Shown one piece after another: positions 36,023-45,128 of a DNA stretch of 64,000 bases. Origin of the DNA: Actinoplanes sp. TFC3 (GTDB taxonomy: Bacteria; Actinomycetota; Actinomycetes; Mycobacteriales; Micromonosporaceae); the NCBI RefSeq assembly GCF_001553785.1, contig NZ_LOJP01000001.1, positions 2,264,987 through 2,328,986 on the forward strand, written 5' to 3'. The position numbers were made by a program, and so were the translations under genes. Positions within the stretch are counted from its first letter, which is position 1. Every line of letters starts with the position of its first letter. Below the pieces are notes generated by a model. That model was given only the letters and a program-made list of their open reading frames with translations, ran no database searches and had not been told where the DNA came from.

Positions 36023-38251
36023 TCAGCGCAACTTTGCCCGCAGCTCCACGGCGGCCGGATGGTCAAGGCTGTCGTAGATGGTCAGCGAGCTGCGCCAGGC
36101 GTCGCGGGCCCGGGACACATCGCCCGCGGTCTCGTGGGCGTCGCCGATGTGCGCGAGGATTTCCGCCTGGTGCGGTGTGGACCCGGACGCCCGGTATTCC
36201 TCCAGTGAATCCGACAAGCAGCGCAGCGCTTCTTCGTGGTTGCCGAGCCGGCTGTGCGCATATCCCAAGCTGTCCAGCGCCGCGCCGAGCCCGGCATGGT
36301 CGCCGGCGTCCATGTCCCTGGTCAGAGCTACCGCCTCGATGCCGTACGCCACAGCGGCCGCGTAGTCGCCGAGCTGTGAATGGGACCACCCCACCGCGTT
36401 GAGTGCGTCGGCTTCCCGAGCCCGGTTGCCAGCTTCGCGGAACAGCCGGAGCGCCTTCTCGTAGTGTTCGAGCGCCTCCCGGTGCCGGTTCAGCGATTGC
36501 AGCACCGCACCGGTGTTGAGACAGCAGCGCGCCAGGCCGGAGCTGTCGCCGAGCGCCTCGTTCAGCGCGAGCGCGTGCTGCAGATGGTCGAGCGCCGTGG
36601 CTGGGTCGCCGTCGGAGAAGTAGGCGCCGGCCAGCTCGTTGTGCGTGCGGACCTGTCGTTCGCGATCACCGAGCCGGTCGGCGGCGGCCATGGCGAGGTG
36701 CTGCACGCTCACCCAGTCCTCGCCCAGGGCCTTGCGGTGCAGGTAGGTCGACATCTCGAACGCCAGGTGCCACACATGCACGTCCTGCCCGGCGTTCCTG
36801 GCCTGGTGCAGGACCGCCAGCAGCACTGCGTGCTCGGCGCTGAACCAGGCCAGCGCCTCCTCGGCCCCGCGCGGTGCATCGTCGAGCAGCGTTCCCGGGG
36901 GCGGTGCCGGCGTGGCGAGGGCGTTGCGGTGGGTTGCCAGAGCGCGATCGCCGGCCTGGGCGGTGTGGAGGTAGTGGCCCTGCATGCGGCGTACCGCGGC
37001 GTCGCGATCGTCCGGGCTCTCCTGCTGGTACGCCCGGTCCGAGGCGTACACCCGCAGCAGATCGTGAAAGGCGAACCGGCCGGGATCCCGCTCGCTGAGC
37101 AGGCTGGCCGCGGTCAGTTCGGCGAGCAGCAACCGGGTCCGTACCAGCGGCTCCGCGGCCAGACTTGCCGCTGCCGCAACCGAAACGTGCGGCCCGGGAT
37201 GCAACCCCAGCAGGCGGAAAAGGCGCGCCGCGGCCGGGCTCAAGGTCCGGTAGGACCACGAGAACACCGCCCGTACGTCCGCAGCTGGATCGCCCACCGA
37301 CAGGGTGTCCAACCGCCCTTGGGCGTCCCGCAGCTCGGCGGCCAGCTTGTCCAGCGGGACATCGGGCCGGGTCGTGGCGAGCGCGGCTGTGATGGTCAAA
37401 GCCAGCGGCAGCCGGGCGCAGTGCGCGATGATCTCCTCGACCGCCGCCGGTGCCCCGGCGAGCCGGTCCGCACCCAAGCGCCGGGCCAGCAGCTGATACG
37501 CCTCGTCCTCGCTGAGCAGGTGCAGCCCGAGCGGGTGCGCGCCGTGCCGGACGACCAGGCCGGCCAGGTCGTCGCGGCTGGTCACCACCACGAGGCAGCC
37601 GCGCGAGCCGGGCAGCAGCGGGTGCACCTGGGAGGCGTCGCGGGCGTTGTCGAGCAGCACCAGGATGCGCCGGTCGGCGAGCAGGCTGCGATACAACGCG
37701 GCCCGCTCGTCCACTGACGCCGGGATGCGTTCCGGGTGGACGCCGAGCGCGCCGAGGAAGCCGTGCAGCACCGCGGCCGGGTCGCGTACGGTGCCGCCGG
37801 GGTCGAAGCCGCGCAGGTCGGCGTGCAACTGGCCGTCGGGGAAGCGGTCCCGCACCCGGTGCGCCCAGTGCACGGCAAGCGCGGTCTTGCCGATGCCGCC
37901 CGAGCCGGACAGCGCGATCGCTGGCGGCCGGTTGCCGGGGGCGGCGGTGAGGGCGTCGAGGGTGTGCAGGTGAGCGGCGCGTCCAACGAAGCCGTACACG
38001 TCCGGCGGCAGTTGCGCAGGAATCGGCTGAGCCGTCCCGGTCGGCGTCGAAGCTCCCAACAGGTGGGTGCGGGCCTCGCCGTGGACCTGCAACGCGTCGG
38101 CGAGCATCCGGGTGGTGGCCGGGCGGGGCGTGCGCTTGCCGGTCTCGATCATCCGGACCGTCTTGACGTCGATTTTCGCGCGTTCGGCCAGCTCTTCCTG
38201 GGTGAGGCCGAGTTCCCGCCGACGTGCGCGCACCTGGTCCCCGAACACCAA
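36023..38251 (-). CDS. XRE-type HTH regulator with NB-ARC (STAND) ATPase and TPR repeats
   Basis: 742 aa. XRE helix-turn-helix at about 7-60 (RARRRELGLTQEELAERAKI). NB-ARC/STAND NTPase with Walker A GSGGIGKTALAVH near 115-127 and Walker B RILVLLDNA near 195. A winged-helix/ARC2 region follows, then TPR repeats from about 500 to the end (HLQHALALNEALGDSSGLAR and similar). STAND proteins oligomerise on sensing a ligand through the repeats. It is divergent from an aldo/keto reductase gene and may regulate it. It is AfsR-like without a SARP domain. Confidence 0.88.
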   Translation of the reverse strand: MVFGDQVRARRRELGLTQEELAERAKIDVKTVRMIETGKRTPRPATTRMLADALQVHGEARTHLLGASTPTGTAQPIPAQLPPDVYGFVGRAAHLHTLDALTAAPGNRPPAIALSGSGGIGKTALAVHWAHRVRDRFPDGQLHADLRGFDPGGTVRDPAAVLHGFLGALGVHPERIPASVDERAALYRSLLADRRILVLLDNARDASQVHPLLPGSRGCLVVVTSRDDLAGLVVRHGAHPLGLHLLSEDEAYQLLARRLGADRLAGAPAAVEEIIAHCARLPLALTITAALATTRPDVPLDKLAAELRDAQGRLDTLSVGDPAADVRAVFSWSYRTLSPAAARLFRLLGLHPGPHVSVAAAASLAAEPLVRTRLLLAELTAASLLSERDPGRFAFHDLLRVYASDRAYQQESPDDRDAAVRRMQGHYLHTAQAGDRALATHRNALATPAPPPGTLLDDAPRGAEEALAWFSAEHAVLLAVLHQARNAGQDVHVWHLAFEMSTYLHRKALGEDWVSVQHLAMAAADRLGDRERQVRTHNELAGAYFSDGDPATALDHLQHALALNEALGDSSGLARCCLNTGAVLQSLNRHREALEHYEKALRLFREAGNRAREADALNAVGWSHSQLGDYAAAVAYGIEAVALTRDMDAGDHAGLGAALDSLGYAHSRLGNHEEALRCLSDSLEEYRASGSTPHQAEILAHIGDAHETAGDVSRARDAWRSSLTIYDSLDHPAAVELRAKLR

Positions 38252-38387
38252 CGCCCCCTGAACGCCCGGTGGGCGCCCTGGAAACGCCCCTTGTGTTGAG
38301 CGACCGTAACCATACGCAGTTCAATGCCCCGCACCGGCATGCGTTTACGGGGGCGTATGCCGGTCGGGGCGGGCGTACGTTGGCGGT

Positions 38388-39416
38388 ATGGAAATCCGCA
38401 CGCTCGGGCGCAGCGGTTGCGCCGTCTCAGCCCTGTGCCTCGGCACGATGACCTTCGGCGCCGAATCCAGCGAGGATGTCGCGCACGCCCAGCTCGACCG
38501 GTTCGCCGAGGCGGGCGGCACGTTCGTCGACACCGCCGACGTGTACGCCGCGGGGGAATCCGAGAGCATCATTGGCCGCTGGTTTGCCGACCGGCCGGCC
38601 GAGCTGACCGACCGGATCGTGCTCGCGACCAAGGGCCGGTTCCCGATGGGCCAGGAACCGAACGCGCTGGGGCTGTCCGCGCGGCACCTGACCCGCGCGC
38701 TGGCCGACTCGCTGCGCCGGCTCGGACGCGACAGCGTCGACCTCTATCAGGCGCACTCGTGGGATCCGGTGACCCCGCTGGAGGAGACGCTGCGCACGCT
38801 CGACGGGTTCGTGCGCGCCGGGAAGATCCGCTACTACGGGTTCTCCAACTTCACCGGGTGGCAGCTGACCAAGGCTGTGCACCTGGCCCGCGAGCTGGGG
38901 CTGGCTGCCCCGGTCACCCTGCAACCGCAGTACAGCCTGCTGGTGCGCGAAATCGAGTGGGAGATCGTGCCGGCGGCTCAGGACGCGGGCCTGGGCCTGC
39001 TGCCGTGGAGCCCGCTGGGCGGCGGGTGGCTGTCGGGCAAGTACCGGCGGGATCAGCGGCCGCAGGGGGCAACCCGGCTCGGCGAGGACCCGGGCCGCGG
39101 GATGGAGGCGTGGGATCGGCGGGGCTCCGACCGTACCTGGAAGGTGATTGACGCCGTGCAGAGCATTGCCGAGGCCCGCAAGGTCTCGATGGCCGAAGTG
39201 GCGCTGGCCTGGGTCACCGGACGTCCCGGGGTGACCTCAACGATCCTGGGTGCGCGCACGGTCGAGCAGTTGGACGCGAATTTGAGGGCCGCGGAGCTGC
39301 ACCTCGATGAGGAGGAGACCGCGGCCCTCGATGCCGTCAGCGACCCGCAACCGCCGGACTACCCCTACGGCGCGCTCGGGGTCGACCAGCGCAGCCGGTC
39401 ACTCAACCAGCGGTAA
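38388..39416 (+). CDS. Aldo/keto reductase
   Basis: 342 aa TIM-barrel NADPH-dependent reductase. The catalytic tetrad is visible: Asp in FVDTADVYAAG, Tyr in the same segment, Lys in LATKGRF and His in YQAHSWD. The C-terminal cofactor segment is STILGARTVEQLDANL. It is divergent from the XRE-STAND regulator, with 136 bp between starts, suggesting control by it. It overlaps the convergent ABC ATPase gene by 14 bp. Carbonyl substrate unknown. Confidence 0.9.
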   Translation: MEIRTLGRSGCAVSALCLGTMTFGAESSEDVAHAQLDRFAEAGGTFVDTADVYAAGESESIIGRWFADRPAELTDRIVLATKGRFPMGQEPNALGLSARHLTRALADSLRRLGRDSVDLYQAHSWDPVTPLEETLRTLDGFVRAGKIRYYGFSNFTGWQLTKAVHLARELGLAAPVTLQPQYSLLVREIEWEIVPAAQDAGLGLLPWSPLGGGWLSGKYRRDQRPQGATRLGEDPGRGMEAWDRRGSDRTWKVIDAVQSIAEARKVSMAEVALAWVTGRPGVTSTILGARTVEQLDANLRAAELHLDEEETAALDAVSDPQPPDYPYGALGVDQRSRSLNQR

Positions 39417-40608
39417 GCCCGGCCGCCCGGCCCTCGTGCAGGGTCATGTTGCGCCCGGTCGACGGGTCGAACAGGTGGATCTTGTCGAGGTTGAGCCACA
39501 CGCGGGCGTCGGTGCCCTCGCGCACGCGGGATTCGGCCGACAGGCGCGTGACGAGCCCACTCTGGTCGGGCAGGTCCGCGCCACCCGCGTCGGCGGCGAG
39601 GTCCTGCAGATCCTCGGAGGCGACAGCGCCATTCTCCAGGGAGAAGTAGACATATTTGTCGGAGCCCATCGACTCGACCAGGTCGACAGGGGCGTTGAAG
39701 GTGAAGCCGTTGGGCAGTTGCGCCTCGTCGACCAGGTGGGCGTCCTCGAAGTGCTCGGGCCGGATGCCGACGATCAACTGGCGCGGCGCGTCGGCTCCGC
39801 TGAGGCTGCGCCGGACCCGGTCGCCGAGGGGCAGGTCGCCGAGCGGGGTCCGCAGCACGCCCTCCTCAGCGGTGGCGGGCAGGAAGTTCATCGACGGCGA
39901 GCCAATGAACCCGGCGACGAACAGGTTGACCGGGTTGTCGTACAAGGTCTGGGGGTCGCCGACCTGCTGGATGTACCCGGCGCGCATGACCACGACGCGA
40001 TCACCAAGGGTCATGGCTTCGGTCTGGTCGTGGGTGACGTAGACGGTGGTCGTACCCAGTTGTTTTTGCAGGCGGGAAACCTGGGTCCGCATCTGCACCC
40101 GCAGCTTGGCATCCAGGTTGGACAGCGGCTCGTCCATCAGGAATGCTTTGGGGTTGCGCACGATGGCCCGGCCCATGGCCACCCGCTGGCGCTGCCCGCC
40201 GGACAGGTTCGCCGGTTTGCGGTCGAGATATTCGGTCAGCTCCAGCACCTTGGCCGCCTCGGCCACCTTCTTGTCGATCTCGGCCTTGGGCAGCTTGGCC
40301 AGCTTGAGCGGAAAACCCATGTTGTCGCGCACGGTCATGTTCGGATACAGCGCGTACGACTGGAACACCATCGCGATGTCCCGGTCCTTGGGCGCCTTGT
40401 CGTTGACCCGCTGACCGGCGATGCGCAGCTCCCCGGAGGTGATGTCCTCCAGCCCGGCGATCATGTTGAGAGTTGTCGACTTCCCGCAACCGGACGGGCC
40501 GACCAGGATGATGAACTCGCCGTCGGCGATCTCCAGGTCGATGCCGTGCACCGCGGTGGTGCCATCCGGGTAACTCTTTGTCACCTTGTCGAGAACGATG
40601 TCAGCCAT
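39403..40608 (-). CDS. sugC: Sugar ABC transporter ATP-binding protein (SugC/MsiK/UgpC type)
   Basis: 401 aa. ABC domain: Walker A GPSGCGKST, Q-loop FQSYALYP, signature LSGGQRQR, Walker B AFLMDEP, H-loop YVTHDQ. Past about residue 240 lie the TOBE/OB regulatory domains typical of CUT1 sugar importers. It is the last gene of the four-gene operon, eight bases after the second permease. Proteins of this type can energise several sugar importers, so it may also serve the ATPase-less Ngc-like system at 7.3-10.7 kb. Confidence 0.88.
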   Translation of the reverse strand: MADIVLDKVTKSYPDGTTAVHGIDLEIADGEFIILVGPSGCGKSTTLNMIAGLEDITSGELRIAGQRVNDKAPKDRDIAMVFQSYALYPNMTVRDNMGFPLKLAKLPKAEIDKKVAEAAKVLELTEYLDRKPANLSGGQRQRVAMGRAIVRNPKAFLMDEPLSNLDAKLRVQMRTQVSRLQKQLGTTTVYVTHDQTEAMTLGDRVVVMRAGYIQQVGDPQTLYDNPVNLFVAGFIGSPSMNFLPATAEEGVLRTPLGDLPLGDRVRRSLSGADAPRQLIVGIRPEHFEDAHLVDEAQLPNGFTFNAPVDLVESMGSDKYVYFSLENGAVASEDLQDLAADAGGADLPDQSGLVTRLSAESRVREGTDARVWLNLDKIHLFDPSTGRNMTLHEGRAAGLTAG

Positions 40609-40616
40609 GCCAGCAC

Positions 40617-41435
40617 CTAACCCTTCACGGCGCCGGAGGTCAGCCCGGCGACGATGCGCTTCTGGAAGAACAGCACGAAGAGAATGATCGGGATCGTGAT
40701 GACCACGGCGGCCGCGGAGATGGCGCCGGTGGGGTCCTCGAACTGCGAGGCGCCGGTGAAGAACGACAGCGCCACCGGCACCGTGCGGGACTGCTCGGTC
40801 GAGGTCAGCGAGATGGCGAACAGGAAGTCGTTCCAGCAGAAGATGAACACCAGGATCGCGGTGGTGAACACCCCCGGCGCGGCCAGCGGGGCGATCACCC
40901 GGCGGAACGCCTCACCCTGGGTGGCGCCGTCCATCTTGGCGGCCTTCTCCAGATCCCACGGGATCTGTTTGAAGAACGCCGACAGCGTGTAGATCGCCAG
41001 CGGCAGCGCGAAGGTGATGTACGGCAGGATCAGTCCGGGCCAGGTGTCGAACAGCCCGGTCTGGCGCTCGATGTTGAACAGCGGCGACACCAGCGACACC
41101 TGCGGGAACATCGCGATCAGCAGCGACACCCCGACCAGCAGGCTCTTGCCCGGGAAGTCCAGGCGACTGATCGCATAGGCGGCCATCGTGCCCAGCACCA
41201 CCGCGATCAGCGTGGCGATCAGCGCGATGCCGATCGAGTTGATCAGCGCCCGGACGAACTGGTCGGTGGAGAAGATGGTCCGGTAGTTCTCCAGCGTCCA
41301 TTCCCGCGGGATGAAGTTGCCGTCGGTCAGCGTGGCCGTCGTCTTGAACGACAACGACATGATCCACAGCACCGGGATCAGCGCGAACACGATGACGACG
41401 GCGTCCAGCACGCCCCACTTGAGCTTGGCCGGCAT
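40617..41435 (-). CDS. sugB: Sugar ABC transporter permease, SugB-like
   Basis: 272 aa, six membrane segments, EAA loop [20 protein letters not shown]. It starts immediately after the stop of the preceding permease (TAG directly followed by ATG), showing tight coupling. It corresponds to the MalG-type subunit of an LpqY-SugABC-like importer. Confidence 0.85.
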   Translation of the reverse strand: MPAKLKWGVLDAVVIVFALIPVLWIMSLSFKTTATLTDGNFIPREWTLENYRTIFSTDQFVRALINSIGIALIATLIAVVLGTMAAYAISRLDFPGKSLLVGVSLLIAMFPQVSLVSPLFNIERQTGLFDTWPGLILPYITFALPLAIYTLSAFFKQIPWDLEKAAKMDGATQGEAFRRVIAPLAAPGVFTTAILVFIFCWNDFLFAISLTSTEQSRTVPVALSFFTGASQFEDPTGAISAAAVVITIPIILFVLFFQKRIVAGLTSGAVKG

Positions 41436-42425
41436 CTAGCGCCTCCCGTCGTCGGAGCTGCCCGGGGCAGCCGTGCCGAACAGCTTCACGAAGATGAACG
41501 CGATGATCGCCACGGTGATGAAGATGAGCACCGACATCGTCGAGCCGATGCCCAGGTTGAGCCCGCGGATCAGGTTGTTGTAGGCGATCATCGAGACCGA
41601 GGACGTCTCGTTGGCCCCGGCGGTCAGCACATAGATGTTGTCGAACACGCGCAGCGCGTCCAGGGTGCGGAACAGCAGCGCGACCAGGATGGCCGGCTTC
41701 ATCACCGGCAGCATGACCTTGGTGAACCGCTGCCACCAGGACGCGCCGTCCATCGAGGCGGCCTTGAGCAGATCATCGGGTACGAGGGCCAGGCCGGCCA
41801 TCAGCAGCAGCGCCATGAACGGCGTGGTTTTCCAGATCTCGGCCAGGATGATGATGGTCAGCGCGCTGCCGCGTTCGGTCAGCGGCGCACCGTCCGGAGT
41901 GATCAGGTTCGCCAGGTAGCCGGTGCCCGGGGTCCAGGCATAACGCCAGCTGAACGCGGCGACGACGGTGACGATGCCGTACGGGATCAGCGCATTGGTC
42001 CGTACGAGTCCCCGCCCGACCAGCGTTCGGTGCATGATCAGCGCCAGGGCCATCCCCAGCACCAGCTCGACCACCACCGACACCACGGTGATCAGCATCG
42101 TGACGCCGAACGCGGTCCACCAGTAGCTGTTGGACAGCACGGTCACGTAGTTCTCGAACCACACGAACTGCCGGTCGGCCGGGAACCGCAGGTCGTAGCG
42201 CTGCAGCGACAGCCAGAACGAATACAGGATCGGGTACGCGGTGACGGCGACCATCACGATCGCTGCGGGCGCGCACAACAGCCAGCCGAGTTTGCGTTCC
42301 TGCCGCTTGCCCTCGCTCAGCGGTGCCTTGCGGCGGTGCCGGGTGGCCGTGCGGCTCTGCTGGGTCTGCTGGGCGGTCTGCTCGCTGGTCGCCGCAGAAC
42401 CGGGGGTGGTGGATCCGATGCTCAC
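41436..42425 (-). CDS. sugA: Sugar ABC transporter permease, SugA-like
   Basis: About 329 aa from a GTG at 42425 that overlaps the binding-protein stop (GTGA). A hydrophilic N-terminal stretch of about 45 residues (Gln/Thr/Arg-rich) is followed by six membrane segments and the EAA loop KAASMDGASWWQRFTKVMLP. It is the MalF-type subunit. A longer frame runs upstream inside the binding-protein gene but is a shadow. Confidence 0.85.
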   Translation of the reverse strand: MSIGSTTPGSAATSEQTAQQTQQSRTATRHRRKAPLSEGKRQERKLGWLLCAPAAIVMVAVTAYPILYSFWLSLQRYDLRFPADRQFVWFENYVTVLSNSYWWTAFGVTMLITVVSVVVELVLGMALALIMHRTLVGRGLVRTNALIPYGIVTVVAAFSWRYAWTPGTGYLANLITPDGAPLTERGSALTIIILAEIWKTTPFMALLLMAGLALVPDDLLKAASMDGASWWQRFTKVMLPVMKPAILVALLFRTLDALRVFDNIYVLTAGANETSSVSMIAYNNLIRGLNLGIGSTMSVLIFITVAIIAFIFVKLFGTAAPGSSDDGRR

Positions 42426-43678
42426 GGGAGGACCCCCTTGGAATCGATGGCGTCCTGGATGGCCTTCTTGAGATCCGTCGCGGTCTGCTGCGGCGCGATC
42501 GACGACGGCGGCGACAGCCCGGCCGAGACCACTGTCGAGACGTTCTGGTACGCCGGCGTCAACGGGCGCGGCACAGCGTCCTTGAGCTCCTCGAGAATGG
42601 CGTCCTTCATCGGGTACGCCTTCGTCATCTCCGGGTCGTTGTAGACGTTCTCCAGGCTCGGCGGCTGCCCGGCCTTGATCGCCAGGAACTTCTGGTTGTC
42701 CGCGTTGCGCAGGCACTTCACCGCGTCCACGGCCAGATCCGGATGTTTGCTGTACGAGCTGACGGCCAGATTCGACCCGCCGATGGTCACCTTGCTCGGG
42801 GTGTTCGCGTCGATGGACGGGTACCGCGCCCACGTCACGTCCGGGGCGAGCTGCGGCGCGTCACTCTGCAACGCCGAGTACACGTACGGCCAGTTGAGCT
42901 GGAACGCCCCGCCGCCGTTCTGGAAGGCCAGGCGCACGTCGTCCTCGATGGCGTTGGAGAACGACGGGCTGGTCACCCCGGCGGTGGCGAAGCGCTGCAT
43001 CACCTGCAACGCGGTCACCGCGCCCTGGTCCATCGCTGCGCTCCTGCCGTCGTCGCTGACCACGTGCCCGCCTGCGCTGGCGACGAGGTTGTTGAACAGC
43101 ACGACCAGGCCCTCGTACTGCGCGCCCATGGTCAGCACCTGGTACGGCTTGCCCTGCGCCTTGAGCTGCAGGGCGGCGTCGATCATCTCGTTCCACGTCC
43201 TGGGTGGCGTGGGCACGAGGTCCTTGCGGTACCAGAGCAACTGGACGTTGGTGTTGTTCGGGGCGGCGTACAGCTTGTCCGCATAGGTGGCGGACGCGAG
43301 CGGCCCGGCCAGCGTCCCGTTCTCGATCTCGGAGCGGTCCGCGCCGGTGAACTCGCGGATCCACTTGGCGCTGGCGAACTCCTGGGTCCACGTCACGTCG
43401 AGCCCGAGAATGTCCATGCTGTCGTCCTCGGCGGCGAGCCGGCGCACCATCTGCACGCGCTGGTCGTCGGCCGCCCGGGGCAGCACCTGGTAGACGATGC
43501 GGTAGCGCCCGGCCGCAGCCTGGTTGCAGTTGTCGATCACCGTCTGCATGTCCTGCACCGGGAACTGGTAGAGGTTGAGGGTCGGGGTCCCGCCCTCGTC
43601 GTCCGATCCGCAGGCCGTCAGCGGGGCCAGCAGGGCCAGTGCGGCCCCCGCGGCGAGCAGTCTGGTGGATAGAGCCAT
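42422..43678 (-). CDS. lpqY: Sugar-binding lipoprotein, LpqY-like (probable trehalose recycling)
   Basis: 418 aa. Signal peptide with lipobox LTAC (Cys23), then a family-1 solute-binding domain. The sequence LNLYQFPVQDM and ILGLDVTWTQEFASAKWIRE resembles mycobacterial and other actinobacterial LpqY, the trehalose-binding component of LpqY-SugABC. GGGAGG lies before the ATG. It is first in the operon lpqY-sugA-sugB-sugC. Trehalose specificity is inferred from resemblance and gene order. Confidence 0.8.
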   Translation of the reverse strand: MALSTRLLAAGAALALLAPLTACGSDDEGGTPTLNLYQFPVQDMQTVIDNCNQAAAGRYRIVYQVLPRAADDQRVQMVRRLAAEDDSMDILGLDVTWTQEFASAKWIREFTGADRSEIENGTLAGPLASATYADKLYAAPNNTNVQLLWYRKDLVPTPPRTWNEMIDAALQLKAQGKPYQVLTMGAQYEGLVVLFNNLVASAGGHVVSDDGRSAAMDQGAVTALQVMQRFATAGVTSPSFSNAIEDDVRLAFQNGGGAFQLNWPYVYSALQSDAPQLAPDVTWARYPSIDANTPSKVTIGGSNLAVSSYSKHPDLAVDAVKCLRNADNQKFLAIKAGQPPSLENVYNDPEMTKAYPMKDAILEELKDAVPRPLTPAYQNVSTVVSAGLSPPSSIAPQQTATDLKKAIQDAIDSKGVLP

Positions 43679-43690
43679 TGACCCTCCCGA

Positions 43691-43708
43691 TAGTGATCTT
43701 CGTCACTA
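43691..43708. promoter_or_regulatory. Inverted repeat TAGTGA-N6-TCACTA upstream of lpqY
   Basis: Six-base perfect arms lie 13 to 30 bp upstream of the lpqY start and close to its ribosome site, in the gap shared with the divergent nitroreductase-like gene. The position would suit a repressor operator. Confidence 0.45.
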
Positions 43709-43809
43709 AGGTCACGTTGCCCCACCCTAACGAGAAACAAACACGAAATGCATCGACAACTATGCGCAGAGTGATCAACGCCGCCGTGGGCCGGCCTAGG
43801 ATCAATGGC

Positions 43810-44388
43810 ATGGAAGCCACCTATTTCTTTGATCCGGCCTGCCCTTTCACCTGGAACACCTCGCGCTGGCTGGTTACCGTCGCCGCCGAACGCGGTGTCA
43901 CGCTGCGCTGGCGGGCGTTCAGCCTGTCGATCCTCAACGGTGGCAACACCCCGGCGCAGTACAAGCCCATGATGGACGCCTCCAGCCGGGCATTGCGCCT
44001 GGTGGAGGCGTTGCGCGCGGACAACCGTCACGACGACATCGCGGTGTTCTACACCGAACTCGGCACCCGGACGTTCGAGGCGGAGGCCCCGCTCAGCGAC
44101 GAGATCGTTGAGCAGGCTGCTGAGGCGGCCGGGATCTCCGACGCGAAAACCGTGCTCGACGACGCGGCATGGGATCAGAATGTGCGCGAGTCGCACGAGT
44201 TCGCGTTCGGCTCGGCCGGCCCCGACATCGGCTCGCCGGTCCTGCTGATCGAGGGCGCCGAACGCGGCGTGCACGGCCCGATCATCAAGGGGGTGCCCGA
44301 GCGCGAGGAGGCATTGGCCATCTGGGACGCTACGGTGCCGCTGGCGCGCAGCCGGACCTTCTTCGAACTCAAACGGGGACGGCAGTGA
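43810..44388 (+). CDS. DsbA-fold mycothiol-dependent nitroreductase-like protein (Rv2466c family)
   Basis: 192 aa thioredoxin/DsbA-fold protein. The start YFFDPACPFTWNTSRWL aligns with Rv2466c, which uses mycothiol and a CPWC centre. Here Cys11 is kept but the resolving Cys is Thr14 (CPFT). The C-terminal PVLLIEGAERGVHGPIIKGVP is the cis-Pro and substrate region. ATG at 43810, divergent from lpqY. It probably acts in mycothiol redox or xenobiotic reduction, by a monothiol mechanism if active. Confidence 0.8.
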   Translation: MEATYFFDPACPFTWNTSRWLVTVAAERGVTLRWRAFSLSILNGGNTPAQYKPMMDASSRALRLVEALRADNRHDDIAVFYTELGTRTFEAEAPLSDEIVEQAAEAAGISDAKTVLDDAAWDQNVRESHEFAFGSAGPDIGSPVLLIEGAERGVHGPIIKGVPEREEALAIWDATVPLARSRTFFELKRGRQ

Positions 44389-44462
44389 AGCAACCGGTTT
44401 GACGGCGGGCCGGGCATGGGTACAAGCGACGCGCCGTCAGCCACCTATGGGGGGATTGCACC

Positions 44463-44732
44463 ATGATCGAGCCACACGTCACCCTGGACCCCGACAAGCT
44501 CGGCCCGGTCGAGGAAAAGCTGCGCGGCCCGCTGGAGCAGCAGCTCACCTCGGCGATGAAGGCCGCTACGGAGAAGGTCTCGCACGACTACGCGGGAGAG
44601 CCGGTGGATCAGGTGGCCGAGGAGATCCTCGACGAGACCAAGGCCGGTCTGCACCACGACATCGCCGAGGCGTTCGTCCCCGACCAGCGCGAACTCCACC
44701 GGGTTGCCGAAGCCGTCGTGCGGGAAGCCTGA
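44463..44732 (+). CDS. Small acidic helical protein (89 aa, hypothetical)
   Basis: 89 aa beginning MIEPHVTLDPDKLGPVEEKL, largely amphipathic helix and acidic, with no signal peptide. Not recognised. A GGGGG-containing ribosome site precedes the ATG. It follows the nitroreductase-like gene by 74 bp in the same direction. A perfect hairpin with a T-run follows it, which supports real transcription. Confidence 0.65.
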   Translation: MIEPHVTLDPDKLGPVEEKLRGPLEQQLTSAMKAATEKVSHDYAGEPVDQVAEEILDETKAGLHHDIAEAFVPDQRELHRVAEAVVREA

Positions 44733-44820
44733 TCTGCGCGACGCTTACTGTGCGCAACGCTTGCTTCGCGCGGCGACTGTTTCGCCCGGCGCTTACCTCG
44801 CGTGGCGCTTCTCTTTCGCA

Positions 44821-44850
44821 GCCCGAGCCCGCTTCCAGGCGGGCTCGGGC
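44821..44850 (+). terminator. Strong Rho-independent terminator
   Basis: GCCCGAGCCCGC and GCGGGCTCGGGC form a perfect 12-bp stem around TTCCAG, followed a few bases later by GGTTTTC. It terminates the transcript of the 89-aa gene at 44463. Confidence 0.8.
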
Positions 44851-44879
44851 GCGGTTTTCAGGTCGGTTGGAGCACGGTT

Positions 44880-45098
44880 TCAGGCCGGCTCGGGCACGGC
44901 TCCGGGGTTGTCGTCCGGGGCCGCGTCGGGGTCGGTGAAGGGTACGTTGCCCGGGTCGTCCGGTCCAGGCATCGGCTCGACCGGCGCCGGCGGTAGCGTC
45001 TCCGGGGTGTCGGGGGAGAGCACACCCGGGTCGTCCGGGATCGGCTCGGCCGGGTCAATCGGCGGGTAGTTGTCCGGGTTCGGTCCTGGTTGCACCAT
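44880..45098 (-). CDS. Small acidic proline-rich protein (72 aa, hypothetical)
   Basis: 72 aa starting MVQPGPNPDNYPPIDP. By my count 24 residues are proline and 15 are Asp/Glu, with no Lys, Arg or His. It should be extended and strongly acidic. GAAGGGG lies close before the ATG. It begins 30 bp after the reverse transcriptase stop on the same strand and could share its transcript. Such a frame could arise by chance in GC-rich DNA, but the absence of basic residues and the ribosome site favour a gene. Confidence 0.5.
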   Translation of the reverse strand: MVQPGPNPDNYPPIDPAEPIPDDPGVLSPDTPETLPPAPVEPMPGPDDPGNVPFTDPDAAPDDNPGAVPEPA

Positions 45099-45128
45099 GC
45101 CCCTTCACCTGCCCGGCCCAAGCTGATC

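Noticed and set aside
36023..38251. Anti-phage STAND (Avs-type) defence protein
   Set aside because: It has an N-terminal XRE DNA-binding domain, no nuclease or other effector, and faces a metabolic gene, so a regulator is more likely.
40578..42644. 688-codon plus-strand frame opposite the sugar permeases
   Set aside because: Composition (Arg, Gln, His, Asp) is that of an antisense frame; the permease genes on the other strand carry EAA loops.
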